Shown: positions 14,691-22,904 of the stretch, piece by piece
Position numbering within the stretch: the stretch's first letter is position 1
How the letters are laid out: each line of letters opens with the position of its first letter
NCBI GenBank assembly: GCA_003151595.1
Contig: PLXW01000180.1
Coordinates: forward strand, 672 to 30,778
Length of the DNA stretch: 30,107 nt
Direction of reading: 5' to 3'
Source of the DNA: Myxococcales bacterium
Lineage (GTDB): Bacteria; Myxococcota; Polyangia; Polyangiales; Polyangiaceae
Notes under the pieces: model-generated
The model's database searches: none
Told to the model about the DNA's origin: nothing
The model's input: the letters and a program-made list of their open reading frames with translations, nothing else
Translations under genes and position numbers: made by a program

Positions 14691-16262
14691 TCACCGTCCC
14701 ATTGGGATGGAGACGATCACCTTCGTGCCTACGCCGCGAGTGCTCTCGATGAGCACCTCGCCGGCGTGGGCGTCGACGATCTTTCGAACGATCGAGAGGC
14801 CGAGGCCCGTGCCGGCCTCCTTGGTCGTGAAGAACGGATCGAAGACGCTCGCCATGGCGTCAGCGGGGATTCCTACGCCCGTGTCCTCGATCGCGATCGT
14901 GACGCGCTCGCCAGCGTGCTCCACGCGCGCGGTGAGCGTGCCCCCTTCTTTCATCGCCTCGATCGAGTTCACGACGAGGTTGATGATCACCTGCTTCAGC
15001 TTCTCGCGATCGCCGATGGCGACGCAGCCGTCGGCGGGGATCACGCGCTCGATCTTGATCCGTCGCGCGGCGGCCGACTCGCGCTCGAGATCGAGCACGT
15101 CGTCGACCAGACGAGCCACGTGAACCGCCTCGCGAGCGATTCCGCGCGGGCGGGCGAGCTCGAGGAACTCGGTGAGCAGGCGGTTCAGGCGGCCGATCTC
15201 GTCGCCGACGATTTCGGCGCGCTTGTGGAGCGCGGCGCGCGTGGCGTCGTCGGCCTCGAGCTTGTCGATGTTGCGGCCGAGCAGGTGGAGCTGAAGGACC
15301 GCGGCGTTCAGCGGGTTGCGGATCTCGTGCGCAAGGTTGAGAGCGAGCGCGCCCATGGCGCTCATCGCTTCGCCGTCGGCGGCGCGCTTCTCGAGCGCGC
15401 GACGCTCGGTCACGTCGATCCCGATCGCGTAGACGATGTCGCCGCTCGCCGCCGGCGCTTCGCTCGCGCGCCCCGTCGCCCGATCCTCACGCGCCCGCGA
15501 CAGGTGCCACCGCACGCGACGCTTGGTCGCGCCGCTTGAATCGACGAAGCCCGTCTCGACCTCGCGCGCGCGATCGGCGTGCTTGGTCTGGGCCAGCGCG
15601 TCGCGCACCTTGGCGCGATCCTCCACCGGGATCCACGACTCGATGAACGACCGTCCGAGCGCGTCGTCAGCGGTCACGCCCGCCAGCGCGCTCGTCTTCC
15701 GGTTCATGAGCACGACGCGCTCGTCGCCATCGAGCGCCACGACGAGCACGTCGGTCAGCTCGACGAGCGCGCGGTACCGTCGTTCGAGCTCTTCGCGCTC
15801 GCGCTTCAACTGCACCTTGGTGAGCGCCTGCTCCACCGTCGAGATCAGCTCCTCGGGGCGGAACGACTTCAACACGAACGCGAACGCGCCCGAGCGCAGC
15901 GCGCCGATCGCCGCATCGACGCTGGCGAACCCCGTGATGAGGACGACCTCGCTTAGCGGCGAGGCCGCGCGAAGCGGACGAATCAGATCGACGCCGCTCG
16001 CGTCCGGGAGCTTCACGTCGACGATCGCCACGTCGAACCCTTGCGTCTGCGCGATCGCCAGCGCCTCTTCCCCGCGCGACGCGGTCACCACCTCGAGCCG
16101 CGCCCCCTGCCCCGACTCGCCCGGCCCCGGCCCCACGAGCACCGCGTGGAGCGTGGCCACCAGCTCCGTGTTGTCATCGACGATGAGCACGCGCCCGAAC
16201 GGACGCGCGCGCGCAGGCGCAGCGGGGAGACTCAGGCTCGAAGGTCGCGGGGTCACGGGCAC
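14691..16262 (-). CDS. Receiver-PAS-histidine kinase (hybrid with N-terminal receiver)
   Basis: 523 residues if the GTG at 16262 is used (GAAGAGA lies 6 nt upstream); a TTG at 16289 would add nine residues but sits in the loop of a hairpin. Residues ~22-150 are a CheY-like receiver: acidic pair D29/D30, phosphoacceptor D82 in VDVKLPD, T110 and K132. The residue after K132 is Ser, not the usual Pro. A PAS domain spans ~163-288 (DVLVVALDGDERVVLMNRKT ... GIDVTERR). H312 lies in NLAHEIRNPLNAAV of the NtrB-like class, followed by NLVVNSIEAMKEGG, DTGVGIP, FDPFFTTKEAG and TGLGLSIV. The receiver in front suggests the kinase is itself the target of another kinase, as in phosphorelays. No membrane helix is present. 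Confidence 0.88.
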   Translation of the reverse strand: MPVTPRPSSLSLPAAPARARPFGRVLIVDDNTELVATLHAVLVGPGPGESGQGARLEVVTASRGEEALAIAQTQGFDVAIVDVKLPDASGVDLIRPLRAASPLSEVVLITGFASVDAAIGALRSGAFAFVLKSFRPEELISTVEQALTKVQLKREREELERRYRALVELTDVLVVALDGDERVVLMNRKTSALAGVTADDALGRSFIESWIPVEDRAKVRDALAQTKHADRAREVETGFVDSSGATKRRVRWHLSRAREDRATGRASEAPAASGDIVYAIGIDVTERRALEKRAADGEAMSAMGALALNLAHEIRNPLNAAVLQLHLLGRNIDKLEADDATRAALHKRAEIVGDEIGRLNRLLTEFLELARPRGIAREAVHVARLVDDVLDLERESAAARRIKIERVIPADGCVAIGDREKLKQVIINLVVNSIEAMKEGGTLTARVEHAGERVTIAIEDTGVGIPADAMASVFDPFFTTKEAGTGLGLSIVRKIVDAHAGEVLIESTRGVGTKVIVSIPMGR

Positions 16263-16278
16263 GGCGGGTCTCTTCAGA

Positions 16279-16299
16279 CTAACGTGCAACCGTCGTTAG
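16279..16299 (-). terminator. Inverted repeat between gatB and the receiver kinase
   Basis: CTAACG (16279-16284) and CGTTAG (16294-16299) are 6-bp arms around a 9-nt loop, 13 nt after the gatB stop. It is either a weak terminator for gatB or an operator/leader element of the kinase gene. Confidence 0.35.
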
Positions 16300-16312
16300 G
16301 GCCGTTTCTCGA

Positions 16313-17755
16313 TCAGGCGAGGCCGAGCACCTTCTTCACCGTCTCGTTCACGATCTGCGGGTTGGCGCTCCCCTTGGTCTCTTTCATCACCTGGCCGACG
16401 AAGAAGCCCATCAGCCCCAGCTTCCCGCTCTTCAGATCGGCCGCGGCCTTCGGGTTGGCCTCCACGATGCGTGCGACGATCGCTTCGATCGCCCCCGCGT
16501 CGCTGACTTGCGCCATGCCGAGCTCGGCCACCACGTCGCCGGGGGCGCGGTCGGTCCTGGCGATCTTCGCGTAGACCTCTTTCGCCTGCTTGCCGCTGAT
16601 CGTCTTGGCCGAGACGAGCTTCAACAGCTCCGCCACCTGACGCGCCGAGACAGGAAACTCGGCGGCGAGCCCGTGCGTCGTCACATCGCGAAGCACTTCG
16701 CTTTGCACGAAGTTCGCGACGCTCTGTGGCTCACCGTGAAGCGTCGCCGCCTCTTCGAAGAACGCCGCCACGCGCGGATGCATCGTGAGCACGCCGGCCG
16801 CGTACGGCGTCAGCCCCATCTCGCGGACGAATCGCGCGCGCTTCTCGCGCGGGAGCTCGGGCATCTCGTGGCGAACGCGATCGACGAAGGCGTCGTCGAG
16901 GACAAGCGGCGGCAGGTCGGGCTCCGGGAAGTACCGGTAGTCCTGCGCGGTCTCCTTGCTGCGCATGGAGAACGTCTTGCCGCTCTTCTCGTCCCAGCCG
17001 CGCGTCTCCTGCACGATGCGCCCGCCGCTCTCGAGGACGCTCTCCTGCCGCGCGATCTCGTAGTCGATCGCCTTCTGGACGAACTTGAACGAGTTGATGT
17101 TCTTCAGCTCGCACCGCGTCCCGAGCTTCGTCTCGCCGCGCTGCCGGATCGAGACGTTCGCGTCGCAGCGAAACGACCCCTCTTCCAGGTTCCCGTCGTT
17201 CACGCCGAGGAACACGAGCACGTCGCGGAGCGTTCGGAGGTACTCGGCCGCTTGCGCGGAGCTCCGCAGATCGGGCTCGCCGACGATTTCGATGAGCGCC
17301 ACGCCCGAGCGGTTCAGATCGACGATCGAGTCCTCGCCTTGGTGCACGTTCTTGCCAGCGTCCTCTTCCATGTGGACGCGCGTGATGCCGATGCGCGCGG
17401 CGACCTTCTCCTCGCCTTCACCAACCTCGATGTCGAGGTAGCCGCGATCGCTGAACGGCTCGTCGAACTGGCTGATCTGGTACCCCTTCGGCAGGTCGGG
17501 GTAGAAATAGTTCTTCCGCGCGAAGCGGCTCGTCGGGCGGATCGCGCAGCCGAGGGCCAGCGCGGCACGAACCGCCATCTTCACGGCGTCACCGTTGAGC
17601 ACCGGGAGCGCGCCGGGGAGGCCGAGGCAGGTCGGGCAGACCTGCGTGTTCGGCGGCGCACCGAACGCGGTGGAGCAGCCGCAAAACGCTTTGGTGCGCG
17701 TGAGGAGCTGTGCGTGCACCTCGAGGCCGATCACGGGCTCGTAGCGGCTCGTCAT
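16313..17755 (-). CDS. gatB: Aspartyl/glutamyl-tRNA amidotransferase subunit B
   Basis: 480 residues from ATG in MTSRYEPVIGLEVHAQL. GatB binds misacylated Glu-tRNA(Gln) or Asp-tRNA(Asn), activates the acid and receives ammonia from GatA. Zinc-type cysteines are at C25, C27, C40 and C43 (CGCSTAFG, PNTQVCPTCLG). Other signature segments are KNYFYPDLPKGYQISQFDEP, HMEEDAGKNVH, DLNRSGVALIEIV, RCDANVSIR and the DYRYFPEPDLPP block. The C-terminal YqeY-like tail is present (ANPKAAADLKSGKLGLMGFFVGQVMKETKG). The length is normal. gatA and gatC are not adjacent in the window. AsnS is also encoded here, so the amidotransferase may mainly serve Gln-tRNA(Gln) (inference). The gene is divergent from the FtsB-like gene. 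Confidence 0.96.
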   Translation of the reverse strand: MTSRYEPVIGLEVHAQLLTRTKAFCGCSTAFGAPPNTQVCPTCLGLPGALPVLNGDAVKMAVRAALALGCAIRPTSRFARKNYFYPDLPKGYQISQFDEPFSDRGYLDIEVGEGEEKVAARIGITRVHMEEDAGKNVHQGEDSIVDLNRSGVALIEIVGEPDLRSSAQAAEYLRTLRDVLVFLGVNDGNLEEGSFRCDANVSIRQRGETKLGTRCELKNINSFKFVQKAIDYEIARQESVLESGGRIVQETRGWDEKSGKTFSMRSKETAQDYRYFPEPDLPPLVLDDAFVDRVRHEMPELPREKRARFVREMGLTPYAAGVLTMHPRVAAFFEEAATLHGEPQSVANFVQSEVLRDVTTHGLAAEFPVSARQVAELLKLVSAKTISGKQAKEVYAKIARTDRAPGDVVAELGMAQVSDAGAIEAIVARIVEANPKAAADLKSGKLGLMGFFVGQVMKETKGSANPQIVNETVKKVLGLA

Positions 17756-17831
17756 GACGGGCGCTGACTTATCACGGCACACACGGAATTGGTCCATCGG
17801 CGCCGCTCCACGCCATGATGCGGAGACTCGC

Positions 17832-18161
17832 GTGTCCTCACCTTCGCCTCCGTTCAGCTCGATCGCGTCGTTCCTCGAACGCGTGCTCCCCATCGCCATC
17901 CTCGTGCTCGCGCTGGTCGGCGTGCCGATCCTCGTCCTTCAACCCGAGGGGCTGCCGCGCATGCGCGCGCTGGAGAAGGAGCTCTCCGGCGTGACGGCCG
18001 AGAACGACGAGCTGCGACGCGAAGTGACCAAGCTGCACATCGACGTGAAGGCGCTCCGCGACGACCCGCGCGCGGTCGAGCGCATCGCGCGCGATCAGCT
18101 CGGCCTGGTTCGCAAGAGCGAGATCGTCGTTCAATTTCCGCGCGAGACGCACGAGCGCTGA
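17832..18161 (+). CDS. ftsB: FtsB/DivIC-like septum formation protein
   Basis: 109 residues from GTG with CGGAGA 5 nt upstream; an earlier in-frame start near 17754 would overlap gatB's beginning and adds no conserved sequence. A short Ser/Pro head precedes a transmembrane helix (VLPIAILVLALVGVPILVL, ~18-36) and a coiled coil (~43-77: MRALEKELSGVTAENDELRREV). The end, RDDPRAVERIARDQLGLVRKSEIVVQFP, is the usual DivIC/FtsB motif. In the divisome this single-pass protein bridges FtsL and FtsQ and helps activate FtsWI. Fit to the family is good, although DivIC and FtsB cannot be told apart by this alone. It shares a hairpin with the convergent CAP-domain gene. Confidence 0.85.
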   Translation: MSSPSPPFSSIASFLERVLPIAILVLALVGVPILVLQPEGLPRMRALEKELSGVTAENDELRREVTKLHIDVKALRDDPRAVERIARDQLGLVRKSEIVVQFPRETHER

Positions 18162-18174
18162 GTCGCGCTCAGCG
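18156..18174. terminator. Bidirectional hairpin over two convergent stops
   Basis: A perfect 7-bp stem CGCTGAG/CTCAGCG with a TCGCG loop covers the stop codons of the FtsB-like gene (TGA 18159-18161) and of the CAP-domain gene (18169-18171 on the minus strand). A bidirectional terminator or mRNA 3' shield is likely, although no T-tract follows on either side. Confidence 0.5.
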
Positions 18175-18786
18175 GAAGTCCGTCGTGACCCACACGCTGT
18201 TGTCGCTCGTCACGTAGAGACCGCAGCCGGCCTGCGTGTAGTCGGTGCTGGCCATGTTGTCGTAGTGGCCGCCGCCGGGGCCCTCGTTCCACATCATCTG
18301 CATTCCTTGATCGACCACGTCGGTGACCGAGGCGTACTGCGCGAGCGGCCAACCCGGGACTTCGTTCTCGGCGAAGGCGACGCCGTCGCCGCCGTTCGTG
18401 GAGACGAAGTGGCCGTGCGCTTGGCCGGTCTGCGAGTCGCTCTGCGCGCCGGTCGCGGCGAATTGCTCGAGCGCGGAGGCGCGCGTGTACGCGGGGACGT
18501 TGATCTTTGCGCGATACGAGTTGATGACGTCGACGCAGTGTTGAAGCACGTCGGCGGAAGCACCGGCGTCGGTCGCGGTCGACGACCCGCCCGAAGACGA
18601 GCCGCTCCCTGACGACGAGCCGCCGCTCGAGCTCGTGGTGGTCGATCCCGCCGCGCCCGATCCCGGACCTTGCTCGACCGCTCCGTTGGGTCCGAGCTGA
18701 ACGCGCGGACCGCCGAGGAGCGATCCCGGATCGGGAGCCGAGCATGCTGCGAGGGCGAGAAAGAAGAGAAGCGAGGCGCGGGTCAT
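18169..18786 (-). CDS. CAP/SCP-domain lipoprotein
   Basis: 205 residues from ATG with a GGCGGA about 8 nt upstream. The signal peptide MTRASLLFFLALAAC places a lipid-modified Cys at position 15, so it is exported and anchored. A Ser/Gly/Thr linker (~44-76) follows. Residues ~80-205 are a CAP (cysteine-rich secretory/antigen 5/PR-1) domain: HCVDVINSYRAKINVP, a LEQFAATGAQSDSQTGQAHGHF run with the conserved His, FAENEVPGW, MQMMWNEGPGGGHYDNM and the YTQAGCGLY strand with its Cys. The His and Glu residues usual in the CAP cleft are visible. CAP proteins have been linked to lipid binding and to cell-wall or host interactions; the bacterial role is usually unknown. Confidence 0.85.
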   Translation of the reverse strand: MTRASLLFFLALAACSAPDPGSLLGGPRVQLGPNGAVEQGPGSGAAGSTTTSSSGGSSSGSGSSSGGSSTATDAGASADVLQHCVDVINSYRAKINVPAYTRASALEQFAATGAQSDSQTGQAHGHFVSTNGGDGVAFAENEVPGWPLAQYASVTDVVDQGMQMMWNEGPGGGHYDNMASTDYTQAGCGLYVTSDNSVWVTTDFR

Positions 18787-18985
18787 CGTGGATTCCGCCC
18801 CGGACAAAGCGAGGTTCGAGCCAGCGTCACTTCGCGCAGCACGAATGGAATGCGACGCCGTCGACGCACGAACCGTCGCGCAGAGTCGGAAAATGAGCGC
18901 GTTCGCACGATCCCCCACGAGCCTCCGGCCCCCACCGGTGGTGCGTGGACCCCTCAGGTTTGCGCGCTCAGTGTATCGTTCGGCC
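18787..18985. promoter_or_regulatory. Divergent region with a 10-bp palindrome
   Basis: 199 nt lie between the CAP-domain gene (minus) and the GspE-N-like gene (plus). CCACCGGTGG (18932-18941) is a perfect 10-bp palindrome that could be an operator. No clear sigma70 boxes are seen. The frame of the plus-strand gene is open through this region, so part of it could be coding if an earlier GTG is used. Confidence 0.35.
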
Positions 18986-20272
18986 GTGGGATACGAGCTG
19001 GGTCGCGCGTTGCTCTTGGCGGATGCCGTCACGGCCGAAGCGATGTCGCGCGCCCTTCTGACGGCGGTGCGAGAGAAGGTGTCGCTGGTGCGGGCGCTGA
19101 TCGCCATCGAGGCGGTCGACCCGGTGAGGCTCGACGAGGAGCTGGCGCGCGTGGCGCCGGACGCGCCGTTTCAGAAGCACCCCGTACCCGTGCTCGATCT
19201 CGTGGAGCGATTGCCAGAGCGACTCTGTGAAGCGTTGGTGGCGATGCCCGTGCGACGCGATCCGCGCACCGGGACGGTCGATGTCGCAGTCGCCGATGCG
19301 CTCGACACGCACGCCGCCGACGAGATCGCGTTCTACCTGGGCGCTCCGGTTCGATTGGTGCGGGCGCCGTTGGCCGCGCTGGAAGAAGGGATCGCGCGGA
19401 CGCGATCGCCGCGCGCGCAGGCGTCGCCCAGCATGCCGCCGGCGTCACGATCGATGCGAGGCGCGCCGATCGTGTCGGTGTCCGCGTTCCCGCCCGAACA
19501 TCCGTCGACCGTGTCGGAGCGTCCGCTGCCGCTCGTGCAGCACGGAAGCGACGCGCCACAAGACATTCCGATCCCGCTCTCGCGCCGCATGTTCATCCCG
19601 CGCATCACCGCGCAGCCGGACCACGTCGAGGACGAAGAAGAGCCGGTCGTCGAGCTTCGTCGTTCGAAGACGCCGTCGACCCAATCGATGCCCGCCGTGC
19701 GCCCCGAGCCGCCGCCGCCCGAGCCCCACGCCGAGCCGGCGCCGCCGACGCGCCGTCAGGAGGTCGCGCCCACGCTTCAATCGGCGACGCCGCTTCATCA
19801 GCTGCTCCGCGAGATGTCGAAGGCGACCGCGCGCGATCCGCTCATGGAGCTCGTGCTCATGGCGATTCGCCCGGTCGCGCCGCGCGTCGCGCTCTTCGCG
19901 GCGAAGAAGGAAGCGTACGTCGGCTGGATGTGCACCTCGGACTTCGGCGATCGCGCGGCTCTGGCGGACGTTCGCGTCGATGTGCGAATGCCGAGCGTGT
20001 TCGCCACGACCGCGACCGCGGGGACGTTTCATGGACCCCTCTTGCGCATAGGGCCGCACGGCACGCTCTTCAACTTCGTGAAGGCCTCGCAGCCGCACGT
20101 CGTCGCCGTCGCCGTTCGCGCTGCGGGAAAACCCGTCGTGATCGCGCTGGCGTACGACCTCGCGGACGCGCATCAGGTGCTCAGCGTGATGACCGAGGTG
20201 GCGCGCGTGGCGGGAGAGACGCTCGAAAAGATCGTCCTCAGCGCGCGCGGCGCACCGCTCTCGAAGCGCTGA
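18986..20272 (+). CDS. GspE N-domain protein with a GAF-like C-terminus, lacking an ATPase
   Basis: 428 residues from GTG (18986); GTG at 18971 is also possible and no ribosome binding site settles it. Residues ~1-137 have the MshEN/GspE N-terminal fold: GRALLLADAVTAEAMSRALL, then VPVLDLVERLPERLCEALVAMPVRRD and VAVADALDTHAADEIAFYLG. In type II secretion and pilus ATPases this domain can bind c-di-GMP. Here no Walker motif follows. A long Pro/Ser/Arg-rich linker (~140-262) joins a ~150-residue alpha/beta part (PLMELVLMAIRPVAPRVALF ... VVAVAVRAAGKPVVIALAYD) of GAF-like character. Proteins of this form are, as far as I recall, common in Myxococcota and may act as soluble sensors. Whether c-di-GMP binds cannot be judged by eye. 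Confidence 0.75.
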   Translation: MGYELGRALLLADAVTAEAMSRALLTAVREKVSLVRALIAIEAVDPVRLDEELARVAPDAPFQKHPVPVLDLVERLPERLCEALVAMPVRRDPRTGTVDVAVADALDTHAADEIAFYLGAPVRLVRAPLAALEEGIARTRSPRAQASPSMPPASRSMRGAPIVSVSAFPPEHPSTVSERPLPLVQHGSDAPQDIPIPLSRRMFIPRITAQPDHVEDEEEPVVELRRSKTPSTQSMPAVRPEPPPPEPHAEPAPPTRRQEVAPTLQSATPLHQLLREMSKATARDPLMELVLMAIRPVAPRVALFAAKKEAYVGWMCTSDFGDRAALADVRVDVRMPSVFATTATAGTFHGPLLRIGPHGTLFNFVKASQPHVVAVAVRAAGKPVVIALAYDLADAHQVLSVMTEVARVAGETLEKIVLSARGAPLSKR

Positions 20273-20294
20273 CGGCGTGCTACAGCCGTAAGCC

Positions 20295-21959
20295 ATGGGT
20301 GACTACGGCAAGGAGCGCAAGGAGTGGGAATCGAAGACGCTCGCTCCGCTCGAAACGAAAGAAGCCCCGCGACCGCGCGTTGGCTTGCTCGCGGGTCAGA
20401 ACGATGCGGCGCCGCTCTACGGGCCCGACGATCTGGAAGCGATCGGCTTCGACCCTTCGCGTGATCTCGGCTTCCCCGGCGCGCCGCCGTTCACGCGCGG
20501 CGTCCAGCCGAACATGTACCGCGGTCGCCTCTGGACGATGCGTCAGTATGCCGGCTTCGGCACCGCGCACGAGTCGAACGAGCGGTACCACTACCTGCTC
20601 GGTCAGGGTCAGACGGGCCTCAGCGTGGCCTTCGATCTGCCGACGCAGATGGGCCGCGACTCGGACGACGAGCGCGCGCAAGGCGAGGTCGGGCGCGTGG
20701 GCGTGGCGATCGATTCGATCGAGGACATGCGGACGCTGCTCCGCGGTCTGCCGCTCGACAAGATCTCGACGTCGATGACGATCAACTCGACGGCGTCGAT
20801 CCTGCTCTGTCTCTACATCGCCGTGGCCGAAGAGAACGGCGTGCCGCGCGGCAAGATCCGCGGGACGATCCAGAACGACATCTTGAAGGAGTACATGGCC
20901 CGCGGGACGTACATCTTCCCGCCGCGCCCGTCGCTCCGACTCATCACCGACGTGTTCGCGTTCTGCGGCCGCGAAGTCCCGAAGTGGAACACGATCTCGA
21001 TCAGCGGCTACCACATCCGCGAAGCGGGGTGCGACGCGGTCCAGGAGGTGGCGTTCACGCTGGCCGACGGGATCGCGTACGTGCAGGCGGCGAAGGACGC
21101 GGGGCTCGACGTCGATCACTTCGGCGCGCAGCTCTCGTTCTTCTTCAACGTGCACAACAACCTCATCGAGGAGGTCGCGAAGTTCCGCGCGGCGCGGCGC
21201 ATGTGGTGCGCGATCATGAAGGATCGCTTCGGCGCCAAGACCGAGCGCGCGCGCGCGCTCCGCTTTCACTGCCAGACCGCGGGGATGACGCTGACGGCGC
21301 AGCAGCCGCTCAACAACATCGCGCGCGTGACCGTGCAGACGCTCGCCGCGGTGCTCGGCGGATGCCAGTCGCTCCATACGAACAGCTTCGACGAGGCGCT
21401 CGGTCTTCCGACGGCCGAAGCGGCGACGATCGCGCTCCGCACGCAGCAGATCGTGGCGCAGGAGAGCGGCGTGGCCGACTTCGTCGACGCGCTCGGCGGC
21501 AGCTACGCCATCGAGTCACTCACCGATCGCATCGAGAAGGAAGCCGTGCGCTACATGACGCGGATCGACGAGCTCGGCGGGATGGTCTCGGCGATCGAGC
21601 AGGGGTACCCGCAGCGCGAGATCCAGAACACGGCGTACGGGTATCAGCTCGAGATCGAAGCGAAGAAGCGCCTCATCGTCGGGCAGAACGCGTTCGTGCA
21701 GGAGACGCCGCCCGTCCCCGTTCAGGCGATCAATCCGAAGAACGAGCGCGAGCAGGTCGATCGCTTGCGCGCGATGCGATCAAAGCGCGACGCGAAGGCG
21801 CACGCCGAGGCGCTGGCGAAGATCGAAGTGGCCTCGCGCGGGACGGACAACCTGGTGCCGCTCGTCCTCGACGCCGTGCGCGCCTGCGCGACCGTGGGCG
21901 AGATCTCCAACGTGCTTCGCGGCACGTGGGGAGAGCACGTGGAGACCCTCGTCCTCTAG
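20295..21959 (+). CDS. Methylmalonyl-CoA mutase large subunit lacking the B12-binding domain
   Basis: 554 residues. It interconverts methylmalonyl-CoA and succinyl-CoA. Substrate residues of the Propionibacterium enzyme are conserved at a constant offset of 4: R78 (R82), T81 (T85), R83 (R87), Y85 (Y89), Q193 (Q197), R203 (R207) and H240 (H244). The Tyr/Arg pair ([16 protein letters not shown]) marks methylmalonyl-CoA, while isobutyryl-CoA mutase has Phe/Gln and the 2-hydroxyisobutyryl type has Ile. The gene stops after [12 protein letters not shown] with no DxHxxG B12-binding domain, so it needs a separate small subunit, as in archaeal and some bacterial two-part mutases. That subunit is not in the window. 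It begins 22 nt after the GspE-N-like gene, perhaps in one transcript. Confidence 0.9.
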   Translation: MGDYGKERKEWESKTLAPLETKEAPRPRVGLLAGQNDAAPLYGPDDLEAIGFDPSRDLGFPGAPPFTRGVQPNMYRGRLWTMRQYAGFGTAHESNERYHYLLGQGQTGLSVAFDLPTQMGRDSDDERAQGEVGRVGVAIDSIEDMRTLLRGLPLDKISTSMTINSTASILLCLYIAVAEENGVPRGKIRGTIQNDILKEYMARGTYIFPPRPSLRLITDVFAFCGREVPKWNTISISGYHIREAGCDAVQEVAFTLADGIAYVQAAKDAGLDVDHFGAQLSFFFNVHNNLIEEVAKFRAARRMWCAIMKDRFGAKTERARALRFHCQTAGMTLTAQQPLNNIARVTVQTLAAVLGGCQSLHTNSFDEALGLPTAEAATIALRTQQIVAQESGVADFVDALGGSYAIESLTDRIEKEAVRYMTRIDELGGMVSAIEQGYPQREIQNTAYGYQLEIEAKKRLIVGQNAFVQETPPVPVQAINPKNEREQVDRLRAMRSKRDAKAHAEALAKIEVASRGTDNLVPLVLDAVRACATVGEISNVLRGTWGEHVETLVL

Positions 21960-21968
21960 AGAACGTCG

Positions 21969-21987
21969 CGAACGTCAGTGATGTTCG
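21969..21987. terminator. Hairpin between convergent mutase and small exported protein
   Basis: CGAACGT/ATGTTCG pair over 7 bp (one G-T) around a CAGTG loop. The stem begins 9 nt after the mutase stop and covers the stop of the small minus-strand gene. It is a weak bidirectional terminator candidate. Confidence 0.35.
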
Positions 21988-22235
21988 TTCGCGAACTTGA
22001 TGCCCTGGTTCGTCTCGTCGATCGCTTGACCGACGTAGCCGATGGCCTTCGCGCGGTGCCCCCCCTTGTCGGCTTCGGCGTTGTTCAGCGCCGTCTGCGC
22101 GGCGGTGAGCGCGGCGAGCGCAGCTTGCATCTTCGGCTGACCCTCGGCGCTCGCGGTGCGCACGGCGCCCGTTCCGACCGAGACACCGAGAGCCACGGCG
22201 AGAGCGACCGTCGAGACTTTCCAAACGTTGACCAT
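21975..22235 (-). CDS. Small exported helical protein with DKGGHR motif
   Basis: 86 residues from ATG with AGGAAGG 6 nt upstream, an excellent ribosome binding site. A signal peptide (WKVSTVALAVALGVSVGTGAV) probably ends at the Ala-Ser-Ala of TASAEG. The mature ~55 residues form two amphipathic helices: MQAALAALTAAQTALNNAEA, DKGGHRAKAIGYV and GQAIDETNQGIKFANEH. The DKGGHR motif and the terminal His pair recur in short periplasmic proteins of many proteobacteria whose function is, to my knowledge, unknown. His residues near the end could bind metal (speculation). It converges on the mutase gene and is divergent from the thioesterase gene. Confidence 0.8.
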   Translation of the reverse strand: MVNVWKVSTVALAVALGVSVGTGAVRTASAEGQPKMQAALAALTAAQTALNNAEADKGGHRAKAIGYVGQAIDETNQGIKFANEHH

Positions 22236-22359
22236 GGTGAGCCTTCCTAGTGTGCAGGGTGCAGTGAGCACTGAGCGGTTAGCCGACGAGCATAACTCCG
22301 AGTGAGACGTCGGACGCGAGGGCGATCTTCAAAGAGAACGCCGCAAAAACCGGGGCAAG
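22236..22359. promoter_or_regulatory. Divergent region before the small exported protein and the thioesterase
   Basis: 124 nt with AT content higher than around it (CGCAAAAACC, CTTCAAAGAG). It must carry the promoters of both genes; no clean consensus boxes are seen. Confidence 0.35.
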
Positions 22360-22875
22360 ATGACGCATAGTGCGCAGATGGCCGAAACGAAAACGGATCC
22401 CGTCACGCGAGGCGAAGACGCGCGGGCGCAGTCGGATTCACTTTGTGAGATGAACGAGTACGTCCTGCCGCAGCACGCGAACGCGATGGGGACCGTGTTC
22501 GGCGGGCAGATCATGGCGTGGGTCGATCTGTGCGCGGCGATCTGCGCGCAGCGGCACTCGGGGCGAATGGCGGTGACTGCGTTCGTCGATGACCTGAAGT
22601 TCGTGAGCCCCGTCCGCGTCGGCGAGGTCGTGCACCTCGAGGCGCGCGTGACGGCGACGTTCCATTCGTCGATGGAGATCGAGATCAAGGTGCACGGGGA
22701 GAACTCGCGGACGCGCGAGCGGTGGCGTTGCGTCGACGCGTTCGTGGTGTTCGTGGCCATCGACGACGACCGCAAGCCGGTCGCGGTGCCTCCGCTCCTG
22801 CTCGATTCGGATCAGACGCGCGCTTCGCAGGCCGCGGGCGAACGGCGGCGCGAAGCGCGTCTCTCGAAACGCTGA
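22360..22875 (+). CDS. Acyl-CoA thioesterase, hotdog fold (YciA/BFIT-like)
   Basis: 171 residues from ATG at 22360 (an in-frame ATG at 22378 would remove six residues). The core [20 protein letters not shown] carries the characteristic GG and Asp of hotdog acyl-CoA thioesterases of the YciA type. [27 protein letters not shown] and the [12 protein letters not shown] strand complete the fold. Such enzymes hydrolyse acyl-CoA to free acid and CoA as hexamers in the cytoplasm. The C-terminus is a basic, disordered tail. The nearby methylmalonyl-CoA mutase makes a link to acyl-CoA metabolism plausible but not required. AsnS begins 29 nt downstream. Confidence 0.88.
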   Translation: MTHSAQMAETKTDPVTRGEDARAQSDSLCEMNEYVLPQHANAMGTVFGGQIMAWVDLCAAICAQRHSGRMAVTAFVDDLKFVSPVRVGEVVHLEARVTATFHSSMEIEIKVHGENSRTRERWRCVDAFVVFVAIDDDRKPVAVPPLLLDSDQTRASQAAGERRREARLSKR

Positions 22876-22904
22876 ACGCCCCGATTCGTGCTATTTCGCG
22901 CGGC

